This document shows, piece by piece, positions 51,185-63,387 of a stretch of DNA of 64,000 bases. Source of the DNA: Gammaproteobacteria bacterium. Its GTDB lineage: Bacteria; Pseudomonadota; Gammaproteobacteria; Steroidobacterales; Steroidobacteraceae. How positions within the stretch are numbered: position 1 is the first letter of the stretch; each line of letters begins with the position of its first letter. The DNA lies in contig VGUH01000004.1 of the NCBI GenBank assembly GCA_016874295.1, positions 1-64,000 of the forward strand, read 5' to 3'. Made by a program: the position numbers and the translations under genes. The notes beneath the pieces are model-generated. The model did no database searches and was not told where the DNA came from. It saw nothing but the letters and a program-made list of their open reading frames with translations.

Positions 51185-52540
51185 GTGGCGTCGACCGCCC
51201 CTTCGCTCCGTTCGCGACTGCTGCTCACGCTGGCCGCCCTGCTGCTGGTCGCCGCTGCCGCGGCGGCGATTGCGCTCGATTCGCTGTACCGCAACCTGGG
51301 CCAGCGCGCGCAGGAGAACGTTCTCGACGCCCAGGTAATCGCGCTCATCTCGACTGCGGAGATCGACGCCGAGGGCCGTCTCGTGCCGCAGAACCTGGCC
51401 GAGCCGCGCCTCGCCACGCCGGGTTCCGGTCTCTACGCGGAGATTCTCGGCGCACGCGGCAGCTGGCGCTCGCCCTCGGCGGTTGGCAGTGGGCTCAATC
51501 TTGCCGCCGACCCGCTGCCTGGCGAGCGACGCGTCGAGCGGGCACAGCTCGCGGATGGCACGCCGGTGCTCGGGCTGTCGCTCGGTGTGCGCTGGGAGCA
51601 GGAGGACGGGCAGGTCCGCGACTTCGTGATCCGCGCCGCGCAGAGCCTCGTGCCCTGGCAGCGCGAGTTGCTGCGGGTGCGTGCCGGCCTCGCTACCGGC
51701 TTCCTGGTGCTCGCGTTCCTGCTGCTCGGCGGCCTGGCAGTCGCGCTCGGTGTCGCGCTCGAGCCGCTGCGCCGGCTCGAGCGCGAGATCGTCGACATCG
51801 AGGCAGGCAGGCGCGAATCGCTCGGCGGCGGATGGCCGCGCGAGCTTTCCGGCGTCACCGGCAACCTCAATGCGCTGCTGGTCGGAGAGCGCAATCGGCT
51901 CGAGCGCTACCGGACCACGCTCGGCAATCTCGCCCACAGCCTCAAGACGCCGCTCGCCGCGTTGCGCGGTCTGGTCGACTGCGGCGAATCCGCACCCGCC
52001 GCGCTCGTGCCGCAACTCGACCGCATGCAGGCGATCGTCCAGCACCAGCTGAAACGGGCGGTGTTCGGCGGCAGCGGTGCGACCCTCATGGACCAGCGCG
52101 TGGCCGAGCCGCTGGAGCAGCTGCGCGCGGCGCTCGCGAAGGTGTACGCCGACAAGCGTATCGCAATCAGCGTCGCCGTCGCGCCGGGTACGGCCTATCC
52201 GGTGGATGCCGGGGACCTGCTCGAGCTCGCCGGCAATCTCATGGACAACGGCTGCAAGTACGGGCGCAACACCGTGGCGGTACGGGCGATGCCCTGGACT
52301 GCCGCAGCATGGCGCCGGCCAGGTCTCGTGCTGGAAGTCGAGGACGACGGCGCCGGCATCCCGCCCGCGGAACGCGACCGCATCCTGGAGCGTGGTGCGC
52401 GCGCCGACGAGAGCGTCGGTGGGCAGGGGATCGGGCTCGCCGTGGCGCGCGAAATAGCCTCCGTCTACGGCGGGACGCTCGAGATCGGCGCGAGCCGGCA
52501 CGGCGGAGCGCTGGTCCGTGCCCGCCTGCCGGGCCGCTGA
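51185..52540 (+). CDS. PhoQ-like sensor histidine kinase
   Basis: This encodes 451 residues with a GTG start. Two membrane helices (about 11-31 and 168-192) flank a periplasmic sensor. An HAMP-like segment leads to the H-box LGNLAHSLKTPLAAL with His251. The ATPase domain has ELAGNLMDNGCKYGRN, VEDDGAGIPPAERD and GQGIGLAVAREIA. The LAHSLKTPL form of the H-box is typical of the PhoQ branch. Partner of the regulator just upstream. Confidence 0.92.
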   Translation: MASTAPSLRSRLLLTLAALLLVAAAAAAIALDSLYRNLGQRAQENVLDAQVIALISTAEIDAEGRLVPQNLAEPRLATPGSGLYAEILGARGSWRSPSAVGSGLNLAADPLPGERRVERAQLADGTPVLGLSLGVRWEQEDGQVRDFVIRAAQSLVPWQRELLRVRAGLATGFLVLAFLLLGGLAVALGVALEPLRRLEREIVDIEAGRRESLGGGWPRELSGVTGNLNALLVGERNRLERYRTTLGNLAHSLKTPLAALRGLVDCGESAPAALVPQLDRMQAIVQHQLKRAVFGGSGATLMDQRVAEPLEQLRAALAKVYADKRIAISVAVAPGTAYPVDAGDLLELAGNLMDNGCKYGRNTVAVRAMPWTAAAWRRPGLVLEVEDDGAGIPPAERDRILERGARADESVGGQGIGLAVAREIASVYGGTLEIGASRHGGALVRARLPGR

Positions 52541-52549
52541 TTCCTGCCG

Positions 52550-53299
52550 TCAGGGCTCGAGCAGGGGTCGCAGCAGGTCGATCGGCAGCGGGAACACGAT
52601 GGTATTGCTGCGATCGTTCCCCAGCTCCGTCAGAGTCTGCATGTAGCGCAGCTGGATTGCCCGCGGATCCGCGCCGAGCAGCTGCGCCGCCTCGACCAGC
52701 GTCTGCGCCGCCTGCTTCTCGCCTTCGGCATGGATGACTTTCGCGCGCCGCGCCCGCTCGGCCTCGGCCTGGCGGGCCATGGCACGGATCATGGTCTCAT
52801 CGAGGTCCACGTGCTTGATCTCGACATGCGAGACCTTGATGCCCCAGGCATCCGTTGAAGAGTCCAGGATCTGCTGGACGTCGGCGTTCAGCTTTTCACG
52901 CTGCGCCAGCATCTCGTCCAGTTCGTGTTGCCCGAGTACCGAACGCAGCGTCGTCTGTGCGAGCTGGCTGGTCGCCTCGAAGGCATTCGCGACCTGGATG
53001 ATGGCCTTGGCAGGGTCGAGGACACGAAAGTACACGACTGCGTTGACCTTCACCGAGACGTTGTCGCGCGAGATCACGTCCTGTTTCGGCACGTCGAGCA
53101 CGATCGTGCGCAGGTCCACCTTGACAATGGCCTGGATCACCGGCCACACGATGATGAGTCCGGGTCCCTTCACGCCCGCGAACCTGCCGAGAAAGAAAAT
53201 CACGCCCCGCTCGTACTCCCGTAGCACCTTGACCGCGTTCATGACCAGCATCAGCAGCAGGATCGCGATCGCGCCCCAGAAAAACGGCATTTCGTTCAT
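52550..53299 (-). CDS. Slipin (stomatin/SPFH) membrane protein
   Basis: This encodes 249 residues. An N-terminal membrane helix ([20 protein letters not shown]) is followed by the SPFH domain ([40 protein letters not shown]) and a helical C-terminal part ([20 protein letters not shown]). It is 13 bases downstream of the NfeD gene. Such pairs form membrane microdomains, and the NfeD partner cleaves the stomatin C-terminus in studied archaeal cases. Confidence 0.92.
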   Translation of the reverse strand: MNEMPFFWGAIAILLLMLVMNAVKVLREYERGVIFFLGRFAGVKGPGLIIVWPVIQAIVKVDLRTIVLDVPKQDVISRDNVSVKVNAVVYFRVLDPAKAIIQVANAFEATSQLAQTTLRSVLGQHELDEMLAQREKLNADVQQILDSSTDAWGIKVSHVEIKHVDLDETMIRAMARQAEAERARRAKVIHAEGEKQAAQTLVEAAQLLGADPRAIQLRYMQTLTELGNDRSNTIVFPLPIDLLRPLLEP

Positions 53300-53312
53300 C
53301 GTCGACCTCCTG

Positions 53313-54698
53313 TCAGTCCTCGGGAGTCACATGAAGGGTCAGGCCGTCGATGCGATCGACCCGCACGCGCTGTCCGGCGCGGACCGGACGGCTCGCCACG
53401 GCATTCCAGGACTCGCCGTAAATGCGCACGCGCCCGCGCTCCGCGAATCCGGAGAGCGCCACGGCGAAGTCGCCGACCATGCTCTCCGGGCCGGTCACGA
53501 CGCGGCGCCTGCGCTGGCGGACGGCGAGCCATACCGTGCCCAGCATCGCCGAACCTGCAGCCACCGCGATGCCGCCGATCAGGCCGCGGTTCAGATAGGC
53601 GCCCGGCTCGTCGGTGTCCATCAGCACGATCGAGCCGAATACGAAGGCGACCAGCCCGCCGAGGCCGAGCGCCCCGAAACTTGGCACGAAGAACTCGCCG
53701 ATCATCATGCCAACGCCAAGCAGGATGAGCGCGAGGCCGGCGAAGTTCACCGACAGGACCTGCAACGCGTACAGACCGAGCAGCAGGCAGACCCCGCCCA
53801 CCACACCGGGCAGGATCGCCCCGGGGTTGTAACCCTCGAATAGCAGCCCGTAGATGCCGATCAGCAGCAGGCCGTATGCCACGAGCGGATTGGCCAGCAC
53901 CGTCAGCAACGCAGTGCGCCAGTTCATCTCGATGCGCTCGACGGCGATGTCCTGCGTTGCGAGCGCGCGCTTACCGGCGGGCAGCGAGACCTCCCGCCCG
54001 TCCAGCGCGCGCAGCAGGCCCGGCAAGTCGTCCGCCATCAGGTCGATGACGCCCCTCCGCAGCGCCTCGGCCGCGGTGATGCTTGCGGCCTCCGCCACCG
54101 CTGCCTGCGCGAATTCGACGTCCCGGCCGCGCATTTCCGCGATGCTGCGGATGTAGGCGACCGCGTCGTTGAGGGCCTTGCGGTCCATGGCAGTCGCCGG
54201 ATCCCGGGGCTCGCGCTCGCCCTCCTTGTCAGCGCCGCCCGGGTCGCGCGGTGGCGGGCCGCTGATCGGTACCGGGCTTGCCGCACCAAGGTTCGTGCCG
54301 GGAGCCATGGCCGCCACGTGGCTGGCATACAGTATGAACGTGCCGGCGCTCGCGGCGTGGGCTCCCGGCGGCGCCACGAATGTGACCACCGGGACCGGGG
54401 AGTTGAGGATCGCCCGGATCATGTCGCGCATCGAGTCCGACAGGCCGCCCGGCGTGTCGAGCTGGAGGATCAGGAGTTCGGCGCCCGTCTCCTCGGCCCG
54501 CTCGAGTGCGCCCTCGAAGAACTCGCGCGTGGCCGGACTGATGGCATCGCTGATCTCGACCAGCACCGCGGTGCGCAGGCGTTCCGGACCGCCCGAATCC
54601 GGCGAACCGCCGTCCTGCGCGATGGCGGTGATGGCGAGCCCGCCGAGGGCCGCGGCCAGGACGCGGACCGTGAACGGGGCAGTGCGCGCGATGAACAT
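53313..54698 (-). CDS. NfeD-family membrane-bound ClpP-class serine protease
   Basis: This encodes 461 residues from the ATG at 54698 (signal peptide [20 protein letters not shown]). The protease domain has the catalytic Ser in [20 protein letters not shown] and the probable catalytic Lys in [15 protein letters not shown]. Then come four or five membrane helices (from [20 protein letters not shown]) and a C-terminal OB-fold NfeD domain ([20 protein letters not shown]). It forms an operon with slipin. Confidence 0.92.
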   Translation of the reverse strand: MFIARTAPFTVRVLAAALGGLAITAIAQDGGSPDSGGPERLRTAVLVEISDAISPATREFFEGALERAEETGAELLILQLDTPGGLSDSMRDMIRAILNSPVPVVTFVAPPGAHAASAGTFILYASHVAAMAPGTNLGAASPVPISGPPPRDPGGADKEGEREPRDPATAMDRKALNDAVAYIRSIAEMRGRDVEFAQAAVAEAASITAAEALRRGVIDLMADDLPGLLRALDGREVSLPAGKRALATQDIAVERIEMNWRTALLTVLANPLVAYGLLLIGIYGLLFEGYNPGAILPGVVGGVCLLLGLYALQVLSVNFAGLALILLGVGMMIGEFFVPSFGALGLGGLVAFVFGSIVLMDTDEPGAYLNRGLIGGIAVAAGSAMLGTVWLAVRQRRRRVVTGPESMVGDFAVALSGFAERGRVRIYGESWNAVASRPVRAGQRVRVDRIDGLTLHVTPED

Positions 54699-54760
54699 CG
54701 ACGGATTCCTGCGCGGCCGGCAGTTATCATACCCCGGACTTGCCACAAGCTGGGGGAGCG

Positions 54761-55666
54761 ATGAAAGCCGGATTCCTGATTGCAGCATTGGCCGCGGCGA
54801 CGCCCATCGCGTCATCGGCGCAGGACGCGACGCAACCCGAGATTCGCGCAGAACAGGTTGCGCCGGGGGTGCACGTGCTTTACGGCAGCGGCGGGAACAT
54901 CGGCGTGTCCGCCGGGCCGGATGGCGTATTCCTGATCGACGACCAGTACGCGGTCATGACGCCGAAGATTTCCGAGGCGCTCGCGAAGCTCGCGCCGGAA
55001 CCGCCGCGCTTCGTCCTCAATACCCACTGGCACGGCGACCACACCGGTGGCAACGAGAACCTCGCCGCCAAGGGCTCGCTGATCGTCGCCCACGACAACG
55101 TGCGGCGGCGGATGAGCGCCGATCAGTTCAGCAGGTTCTTCGACCGCACGACGCCTGCGTCGCCGGGCAAGGCACTGCCCGTGGTCACATTCAATGACGG
55201 TGTTTCGTTCTTCCTGAATGGCGATGAAATCCGCGGCGCCCACGTCGCCCACGCGCACACCGACGGCGACGTCTTCATCCAGTTCCGCAGTGCCAATGTG
55301 CTGCACACCGGCGACCTGGTCTTCGCTGGGCGGTATCCGTTCATCGACCTCGATTCCGGCGGTTCGGTCGACGGCGTCATTGCCGCGGTGGACCGCATGC
55401 TCGCGCTCGCGGACGACAGCACCCGGATCATCCCGGGCCACGGCGACGTGACGGACAAGGCCGGGCTCGCGGCCTACCGCGAGATGCTCGCGACCGCGAG
55501 CGGGCGCGTACGCGAGCTCGTCAAGGCAGGCAAGTCGATCGAGGAAGTCCTCGCGGCGCAGCCAAATGCCGACTACGACGAGCGGCTGTCCTGGGACTTC
55601 ATCACGTCCGAGCGCTTTGCCCGCATTCTTTACCGGGACGCGACCGAGTCCCACCCGGTCAGGTGA
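54761..55666 (+). CDS. Metallo-beta-lactamase-fold hydrolase, exported
   Basis: This encodes 301 residues from the ATG at 54761 with GGGGGAG upstream. A signal peptide ([20 protein letters not shown]) is followed by an MBL fold: [16 protein letters not shown] (HxHxDH zinc motif), [28 protein letters not shown] and [11 protein letters not shown]. It resembles cyclase-like/subclass B-related periplasmic proteins of unknown substrate; a resistance function is not implied. It converges with the ALDH gene and overlaps it by 8 bases. Confidence 0.88.
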   Translation: MKAGFLIAALAAATPIASSAQDATQPEIRAEQVAPGVHVLYGSGGNIGVSAGPDGVFLIDDQYAVMTPKISEALAKLAPEPPRFVLNTHWHGDHTGGNENLAAKGSLIVAHDNVRRRMSADQFSRFFDRTTPASPGKALPVVTFNDGVSFFLNGDEIRGAHVAHAHTDGDVFIQFRSANVLHTGDLVFAGRYPFIDLDSGGSVDGVIAAVDRMLALADDSTRIIPGHGDVTDKAGLAAYREMLATASGRVRELVKAGKSIEEVLAAQPNADYDERLSWDFITSERFARILYRDATESHPVR

Positions 55667-57203
55667 CGTCGAACTTGATGCCCTGCGCCAGCGGCAGATC
55701 GCCCCAGTAGTTGATCGTGTTCGTCTGCCGCCGCATGTAGGCCTTCCACGAGTCGGAGCCGGCCTCGCGACCGCCACCGGTGTCCTTCTCGCCGCCGAAC
55801 GCGCCGCCGATTTCAGCGCCCGAGGTGCCGATGTTCACGTTTGCAATGCCGCAATCGCTCCCGGAGGCGGACAGGAATCGCTCGGCATTCTGCAGCCGGT
55901 CGGTGAAGATCGCCGAGGACAGGCCGTAATCGGTGTCGTTGTGCATGGCGATCGCTTCGTCGATCGTACGGAATGGCACCAGGTACAGGATGGGCGCGAA
56001 GGTCTCGTGCTTCACGACGGGCATGTCGTGGCGGGCGCGCACGATCGTCGGCTCGACGAAGAACCCGGCGCCGGGCAGCGCGCGTGCGCCACACACGATC
56101 TCGCCACCCTGCGCGCGGGCGTCGGCGAGCACCGATTCGTACTGGCGTACCGCGGAGGCGTCGACCAGCGGCCCCATCAGCGTCTTGGGGTCGAGTGGGT
56201 CGCCGATCCGTACCTGCCCGTAGCTCGCGGCCAGTCGGCGCTGAACCTCGTCGATCCGCGCTTCGTGCACCAGCAGCCGCCGCGTCGTCGTGCAGCGCTG
56301 GCCGGCCGTGCCGACGGCGCCGAACAGCACCGAGGGGATGACCAGGTCCAGATTCGCGGTCTCGTCGACGATGATGGCGTTGTTGCCGCCGAGCTCGAGG
56401 AGGCTCCGGCCGAGGCGGGCAGCCACGCGCTCGCCGACGCGCCGGCCGACCTGGGTCGAGCCCGTGAAGCTCACCAGCGCAACGCGCCGGTCGTCCACGA
56501 AGCGGCTCGCCAGAGCGTTGTCCGACGGGATGAAGAGCTGGAAGATCGGCGGCAGCTTCTCCGACTCGATGACCTGCTGGCAGATCTTCTGTACGGCGAT
56601 GGAACAGAGCGGCGTGTAGTGCGAGGGCTTCCAGACGCACACATCCCCGCAGACCGCGGCGATGAAGGCGTTCCACGACCAGACCGCGACCGGGAAGTTG
56701 AATGCCGAGATGATGCCGACGACGCCGAGCGGGTGCCACTGCTCGTACATGCGGTGGCGCGGGCGCTCGGAGTGCATCGCGAGGCCGTAGAGCATTCGCG
56801 ACTGGCCGACGGCGAAGTCGGCCATGTCGATCATCTCCTGCACCTCACCGTCGCCCTCGACCTTGATTTTGCCCATCTCGAGGCTGACGAGGCTGCCGAG
56901 CAGCCCCTTCTTCGCGCGCAGCGCCTCGCCGACCAGGCGCACGGCCTCGCCGCGGCGCGGCGCGGGCACCTCGCGCCAGGCGGCGAATGCCGCGACGGCG
57001 CTCGCCATCACGCGCTCGTAATCCGCCTGCCCCGCGGCGCGCACACGCGCAATGACCGCGCCGGTCGACGGGTTCACCGAATCGATGAGCGGCGCGTCGG
57101 CGGCAGCATGCCACTCCGAGCCGCAACACGCGCCGGGATTGACGGCCGCAAGGCCGAGGCCCGCGAGAATCCGGCCGGTCTCGCCGCCGGTCTTGTCGTG
57201 CAT
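55659..57203 (-). CDS. Aldehyde dehydrogenase, alpha-aminoadipate-semialdehyde (AmaB/ALDH7) type
   Basis: This encodes 514 residues from the ATG at 57203. The catalytic Cys304 is in [15 protein letters not shown], the general-base Glu in [14 protein letters not shown], and the NAD motif in [17 protein letters not shown]. The block [23 protein letters not shown] is that of the ALDH7 branch. ALDH7 enzymes oxidise aminoadipate or betaine-like semialdehydes in lysine catabolism; assignment to amaB is by family only. Confidence 0.85.
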   Translation of the reverse strand: MHDKTGGETGRILAGLGLAAVNPGACCGSEWHAAADAPLIDSVNPSTGAVIARVRAAGQADYERVMASAVAAFAAWREVPAPRRGEAVRLVGEALRAKKGLLGSLVSLEMGKIKVEGDGEVQEMIDMADFAVGQSRMLYGLAMHSERPRHRMYEQWHPLGVVGIISAFNFPVAVWSWNAFIAAVCGDVCVWKPSHYTPLCSIAVQKICQQVIESEKLPPIFQLFIPSDNALASRFVDDRRVALVSFTGSTQVGRRVGERVAARLGRSLLELGGNNAIIVDETANLDLVIPSVLFGAVGTAGQRCTTTRRLLVHEARIDEVQRRLAASYGQVRIGDPLDPKTLMGPLVDASAVRQYESVLADARAQGGEIVCGARALPGAGFFVEPTIVRARHDMPVVKHETFAPILYLVPFRTIDEAIAMHNDTDYGLSSAIFTDRLQNAERFLSASGSDCGIANVNIGTSGAEIGGAFGGEKDTGGGREAGSDSWKAYMRRQTNTINYWGDLPLAQGIKFDVT

Positions 57204-57304
57204 CGAGCAGTCGCCTGAAATCGGGTGGCGCATTCTGCCCATTCCGGAGCCCATTGGCCACCCCTTGGCGGGGCCATTTTTGCAGTGCAATCAATCCGTG
57301 TACG

Positions 57305-58672
57305 ATGACCGCGCATATGAACGTCGCGATGGACTCCGGGGTGTGGACGCCCGACAGCTGGCAGCGGTTTCCAGCCCTGCAACAGCCGTCGTACCGCGAC
57401 CCGCAGCAGCTGGCGCGCGTGCTCGGCGAGCTCGCGCGGCTGCCGCCCATCGTCGTGTCCTGGGAAGTCGACCAGCTGCGCGACGAACTCGCGGCGGCGC
57501 AGCGCGGCGAACGCTTCCTGCTGCAGGGCGGGGACTGTGCCGAGGGTTTCACGGACTGCGACTCCGACACCATCGCCCGCAAGCTCAAGATCCTCCTGCA
57601 GATGAGCGTCGTGCTGCTGCACGGCCTGAAGAAGCCCGTGATCCGCGTCGGACGCTTCGCGGGCCAGTTCGCGAAGCCGCGCTCCGCCGACATGGAGACC
57701 CGGGACGGCACGACGCTGCCGTCTTACCGCGGCGACCTCGTCAACCGCGCGGCGTTCACGGCGACGGACCGGGAGCCCGACCCGGAACTGCTGCTGCGCG
57801 GCTACGAGCGGGCCGCGCTGACCCTGAACTTCGTGCGTGCCCTGGTCGACGGCGGCTTCGCGGACATGCACCACCCGGAATACTGGGACCTCGGCTTCCT
57901 GCAGCACGCGAGGCTGCGTGACGGCTACCGCAAGATCATCGACTCGATATCGGATTCGCTCGACTTCTACGCGGCGATCTCGGGTTCTCCGGTCCACGAG
58001 GCGACCCAGGCGCGCTTCTACGCCAGCCATGAAGGACTGCACCTGCTCTACGAGCAGGCGCAGACGCGCTACCTCAAGCGGCGCCAGCGCTGGTACAACC
58101 TGTCGACCCACCTGCCGTGGATTGGCCTGCGCACCTCGCAGCCCGACGGCGCGCACGTCGAGTACTTCCGCGGGATCGCCAATCCGGTCGCAGTCAAGGT
58201 GGGCGAGGGCACCGACCCCGAGACGCTGCGCGGACTGATCCGGGTCCTGAACCCGGATGACGAGCCGGGCCGGCTGACGTTGATTCACCGCTTCGGCGCA
58301 AAGCGCATCGACGCCGCGCTGCCCGCCATGATCCGCGCGGTGCGCGACAGCGGACGGAAAGTCCTGTGGGTCTGCGATCCGATGCATGGCAACACCGAGA
58401 CGACAGCGCTGGGCATCAAGACGCGGCGCTTCGAGAGCATCCTCGCGGAGGTCGAGTCGGCGTTCCGGATTCACGAGGAGTCGGGTTCGATCCTGGGGGG
58501 CGTGCACTTCGAGCTGACCGGCGACGACGTCACCGAATGCACGGGCGGCGCCCGTGGACTGACTGACGCCGACCTGGCGCGCGCCTACCACACGGCTGTC
58601 GATCCGCGGCTCAACTACGAACAGGCCCTGGAGCTCGCCATGCAGATCGCGCGCCAACGGCCGCGGCGATGA
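57305..58672 (+). CDS. 3-deoxy-7-phosphoheptulonate synthase, class II
   Basis: This encodes 455 residues from ATG 57305; ATGs at 57317 and 57329 are alternatives, and a TACGAT at 57301 would make the later ones likelier. It condenses PEP and erythrose-4-phosphate to start the shikimate pathway. Class II (plant/Mycobacterium-type) blocks are LLQGGDCAEGFTDCDSDTIA (metal Cys), KPVIRVGRFAGQFAKPRS, LWVCDPMHGNTETTALGIKT and GGVHFELTGDDVTECTGGA. It overlaps aceB by ATGA. Confidence 0.94.
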   Translation: MTAHMNVAMDSGVWTPDSWQRFPALQQPSYRDPQQLARVLGELARLPPIVVSWEVDQLRDELAAAQRGERFLLQGGDCAEGFTDCDSDTIARKLKILLQMSVVLLHGLKKPVIRVGRFAGQFAKPRSADMETRDGTTLPSYRGDLVNRAAFTATDREPDPELLLRGYERAALTLNFVRALVDGGFADMHHPEYWDLGFLQHARLRDGYRKIIDSISDSLDFYAAISGSPVHEATQARFYASHEGLHLLYEQAQTRYLKRRQRWYNLSTHLPWIGLRTSQPDGAHVEYFRGIANPVAVKVGEGTDPETLRGLIRVLNPDDEPGRLTLIHRFGAKRIDAALPAMIRAVRDSGRKVLWVCDPMHGNTETTALGIKTRRFESILAEVESAFRIHEESGSILGGVHFELTGDDVTECTGGARGLTDADLARAYHTAVDPRLNYEQALELAMQIARQRPRR

Positions 58673-60249
58673 TCGCGGGACCCGGGCCGGCCGCAGCTCC
58701 GCCGCCAGAGTGGCGGGAAATCCTGACACCGGGGGCGATCGGCTTCGTGAACGGCATGGTCGAGCGGTTCTCCGAGGAGCGTCTGGCGCTGCTCGCGCGC
58801 CGCAACGCCCGGCAGCAGCGCTTCGACGCGGGCGAGCTGCCGGAATTCCCGGAAGAGACACGCGCGCTGCGCGAATCCGACTGGCGCGTGGGCGCCATTC
58901 CCGCGGACCTGCTCGATCGGCGCGTCGAAATCACCGGCCCGCCGGAGCGCAAGATGGTGATCAACGCGCTCAATTCTGGCGCGAGCGTCTTCATGGCGGA
59001 CTTCGAGGACTCTTTGTGCCCCACCTGGAGCAATCTCATCGAAGGCCAGGCGAATCTCATGGGCGCGGTACGGCGCACGCTCACGCTCACCACGGCCGAG
59101 GGAAAGCAGTATCGCCTCGCCGACCGAACCGCCGTGCTCGTGGTGCGGCCGCGCGGTTGGCACCTGCCCGAAAAACACTGGCTGCATGGCGCGGAGCCGA
59201 TCGCCGGCGCGTTCATGGACTTCGGCCTGTACCTGTATCACAACGCCGTGGAGTTGCTGCGGCGCGGCACGGGGCCGTACTACTACCTGCCGAAGCTCGA
59301 GGACCGGTTCGAGGCGCGGCTGTGGGCCCGCATCATCGAACACGCGGAGGCCGCGCTCGGACTGCCGCGCGGCACGGTCAAAGTCACGGTCCTGATCGAG
59401 ACCATCACGGCCGCGTTCGAAATCGACGAGATCCTCTGGGAGCTGCGTGACTGGATCGTCGGGCTCAATTGCGGTCGCTGGGACTACATCTTCAGTTTCA
59501 TAAAGAGGTTCGGCCACCGACCGGAGTTCGTGCTTCCGGACCGCGGCTCGGTGACGATGACTTCGAATTTCCTGCGCTCGTACTCCCTGCTCGTGATCCA
59601 GCGCTGCCACCGGCGCGGTGCATTCGCGATAGGCGGCATGGCGGCGCAGATCCCGATCAGGAGCGACCCCGACGCCAACGACCGGGCGCTGGCGCGCGTG
59701 CGCGCCGACAAGGAACGCGAGGCGGGTGACGGCCACGACGGCACCTGGGTCGCGCATCCCGGCCTCGTTTCCGTGGCGCGTGAGGTCTTCGACCGCCTGA
59801 TGCCGGGCCCGAACAATCTCGACCGCCTGCGCGAGGACGTTGCGGTGACAGCCGCGGACCTGCTGCGGGTGCCGGACGGACGCATCACCCGCGCCGGACT
59901 CGTGAACAACATCGACGTCGGCATCCGCTACCTCGCCGCCTGGCTCGGCGGCAATGGCTGCGTGCCGATCCACCACCTGATGGAGGACGCGGCGACCGCG
60001 GAAATCTCACGCGCGCAGCTCTGGCAGTGGGTGCGACATAATGCCCCGCTCGAGGATGGGACGCGGGTCACGCTTGCCCGGGTGCGGGAGGAGGCAAAGT
60101 CGGTAATGGCAGAAATCCGGCGCGAGACCGGCGAAGACGCCTGGGGGCAGGGACACTATGAACGCGCATTCCGGCATCTCGACCGGCTGACGTCGGCGCC
60201 GGTCTTCGAGCCGTTCCTGACGCTGAATGCCTATGAAGACATCGACTGA
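58669..60249 (+). CDS. aceB: Malate synthase A
   Basis: This encodes 526 residues. It condenses glyoxylate with acetyl-CoA. Family blocks are VFMADFEDSLCPTWSNLIEG, VVRPRGWHLPEKHWL, LPKLEDRFEARLW, VTVLIETITAAFEIDEIL, GLNCGRWDYIFSFIKRFG (signature) and GTWVAHPGLVSVAREVF with the catalytic Asp region near MEDAATAEISRAQLWQW. It is coupled to the DAHP synthase gene upstream and 12 bases before aceA. Confidence 0.96.
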   Translation: MIAGPGPAAAPPPEWREILTPGAIGFVNGMVERFSEERLALLARRNARQQRFDAGELPEFPEETRALRESDWRVGAIPADLLDRRVEITGPPERKMVINALNSGASVFMADFEDSLCPTWSNLIEGQANLMGAVRRTLTLTTAEGKQYRLADRTAVLVVRPRGWHLPEKHWLHGAEPIAGAFMDFGLYLYHNAVELLRRGTGPYYYLPKLEDRFEARLWARIIEHAEAALGLPRGTVKVTVLIETITAAFEIDEILWELRDWIVGLNCGRWDYIFSFIKRFGHRPEFVLPDRGSVTMTSNFLRSYSLLVIQRCHRRGAFAIGGMAAQIPIRSDPDANDRALARVRADKEREAGDGHDGTWVAHPGLVSVAREVFDRLMPGPNNLDRLREDVAVTAADLLRVPDGRITRAGLVNNIDVGIRYLAAWLGGNGCVPIHHLMEDAATAEISRAQLWQWVRHNAPLEDGTRVTLARVREEAKSVMAEIRRETGEDAWGQGHYERAFRHLDRLTSAPVFEPFLTLNAYEDID

Positions 60250-60261
60250 ACTGGAGCCTGC

Positions 60262-61545
<1,284 letters not shown>

Positions 61546-61566
61546 TCCGGGCCGCGCCATGGCCCC

Positions 61567-63387
61567 GTGAGTCAATTCGACGCAAAGGAATTCGTCAAGC
61601 GGCTGCCCGCCAGGCCGGGCGTTTACCGGATGCTCGACGCCGACGGGAAGATCCTCTACGTCGGCAAGGCGCGCAGCTTGCGCGCGCGCGTGGGCAGCTA
61701 CTTTCGTCCCGACCAGCTGCAGCCCAAGGTCCAGGCGCTGGCGCGAGCCATTGCGGGCATCGAGGTCACGGTCACGAACTCCGAGACCGAGGCCCTGCTC
61801 CTCGAGCACAACCTCATCAAGCGCCACCGGCCGCGATTCAATGTCATCCTGCGCGACGACAAGAGCTTCCCCTACGTGCACCTTTCGGCGCACGAGTTTC
61901 CCCGGCTTGCCTTCTACCGCGGAACGCGCAAGCTCCCAGGGCGGCTGTACGGCCCGTATCCGTCTGCGGGCGCGGTCCACGATGCGCTCAACCAGCTGCA
62001 CAAGCTGTTCCGGCTGCGCAGCTGCAAGGACACCTACTTCGCGAATCGCTCGCGGCCCTGCCTCGAGTACCAGATCGGCCGTTGCTCGGCGCCCTGTACC
62101 GGACTCATCGCTGCGGATGCCTACGCGCGCGATGTCGAGTCGGCAGCTCTGGTGCTCGAGGGGCGGACGCGCGACGCGACCGTGCGGCTCGGCCAGGACA
62201 TGGAACGAGCCGCGGAGCGGCTCGATTACGAGCGCGCGGCGATGCTGCGCGACCAGCTCGCGGCGCTGACCGGTGTTCAGGCGCGGCAGGTCGTGACGCG
62301 GACCCGCGCGGGCGCCGACACCGACGTGCTTGCCGTCGCGGAGGAGGGTGGCGCGTTCTGCGTGGCGCTGATGTTCGTGCGCGGCGGCCAGGTGCTCGGC
62401 ACCTCGACATTCCTCCTGCGCGCGCCGATCGGCGAGGCGCCGGACGTGCTCTCCGCCTTCCTTGCGCAGCACTATCTCGAGCGCGACGCGCCGCCGCGGA
62501 TCTACCTGTCACACGCGGTCGAGGATGCAGACGCGCTCGCGGCCTCGCTCGGCGCCCGCGCCGGCCGCAAGGTCCGCATCGCGGTCGCGCGGCGCGGCTA
62601 CCCCCAGCGCTGGGTCGAGCTCGCAGGTCAGAACGCCGCCAACGCCCTGCGCATGCGCGAGGCTTCAGGTGCGCGCCTCGACCAGCAATATGAGGAGCTT
62701 GGGCGGTTTTTCGGGCTCGCCACTCCGATCCAGCGCATCGAATGCCTCGACGTCAGCCACACGCAGGGCGAGGCGGCCAACGCCTCCTGCGTGGTGTACG
62801 GCCGTGCCGGCCCGATCAAGGCGGATTACCGGCGCTACAACATCGCGGGCGTCGCAGGCGGCGATGACTACGGCGCGCTGCGCCAGGCGCTCGAGCGGCG
62901 CTACCGGAGGCGCCAGCAGGAATCTGAGGTGCTGCCCGACGTGCTGCTGATCGACGGCGGACCGGCGCAGCTCGCGCAGGCGATCGACGTGCTCGCGGCA
63001 CTCGGGATCCGCTTGCCGGCGGTCGCCGGCGTCGCGAAGGGCGCCGACCGTCGCGCCGGTCAGGAGCGCATTTTCTTGGCCGGCCGGAAACCGCCCTCTA
63101 TACTGCCGCCGGACTCGAAGGCGCTGCACCTGATCCAGCGCGTGCGCGACGAGGCGCACCGATTCGCGATCAGCGGGCACCGGCGCAAGCGCGCACGGTC
63201 GCGCCAGACCTCGATGCTGGAAGCTATCGGGGGGCTCGGCCCGGCGCGCCGGCGCGCGCTGTTGCGGCACTTCGGCGGCCTGCAGGGCATGCTGCGCGCC
63301 GGCATCGAGGACCTCGCGCACGCGCCGGGCATCGGGACTGCGCTGGCGCAGGCCATCTACGAGCATCTGCATCCGGGAGCAGGATGA
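61567..63387 (+). CDS. uvrC: Excinuclease ABC subunit C
   Basis: This encodes 606 residues with a GTG start. The GIY-YIG nuclease is at 17-95 (RPGVYRMLDADGKILYVGKA), the UVR/UvrB-binding motif at about 200-235 (ERLDYERAAMLRDQLAAL), the RNase-H-like C-terminal nuclease at about 370-540 (IECLDVSHTQGE, LLIDGGPAQLAQA), and tandem helix-hairpin-helix motifs at the end (IGGLGPARRRALLRHFGG, APGIGTALAQAIYEHL). It makes both incisions in nucleotide excision repair. It overlaps pgsA by ATGA. Confidence 0.96.
   Translation: MSQFDAKEFVKRLPARPGVYRMLDADGKILYVGKARSLRARVGSYFRPDQLQPKVQALARAIAGIEVTVTNSETEALLLEHNLIKRHRPRFNVILRDDKSFPYVHLSAHEFPRLAFYRGTRKLPGRLYGPYPSAGAVHDALNQLHKLFRLRSCKDTYFANRSRPCLEYQIGRCSAPCTGLIAADAYARDVESAALVLEGRTRDATVRLGQDMERAAERLDYERAAMLRDQLAALTGVQARQVVTRTRAGADTDVLAVAEEGGAFCVALMFVRGGQVLGTSTFLLRAPIGEAPDVLSAFLAQHYLERDAPPRIYLSHAVEDADALAASLGARAGRKVRIAVARRGYPQRWVELAGQNAANALRMREASGARLDQQYEELGRFFGLATPIQRIECLDVSHTQGEAANASCVVYGRAGPIKADYRRYNIAGVAGGDDYGALRQALERRYRRRQQESEVLPDVLLIDGGPAQLAQAIDVLAALGIRLPAVAGVAKGADRRAGQERIFLAGRKPPSILPPDSKALHLIQRVRDEAHRFAISGHRRKRARSRQTSMLEAIGGLGPARRRALLRHFGGLQGMLRAGIEDLAHAPGIGTALAQAIYEHLHPGAG

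Noticed and set aside
54761-55666. Beta-lactamase resistance gene
   Set aside because: The fold is metallo-beta-lactamase-like but the gene is in a core context and resembles general MBL hydrolases; nothing supports resistance.
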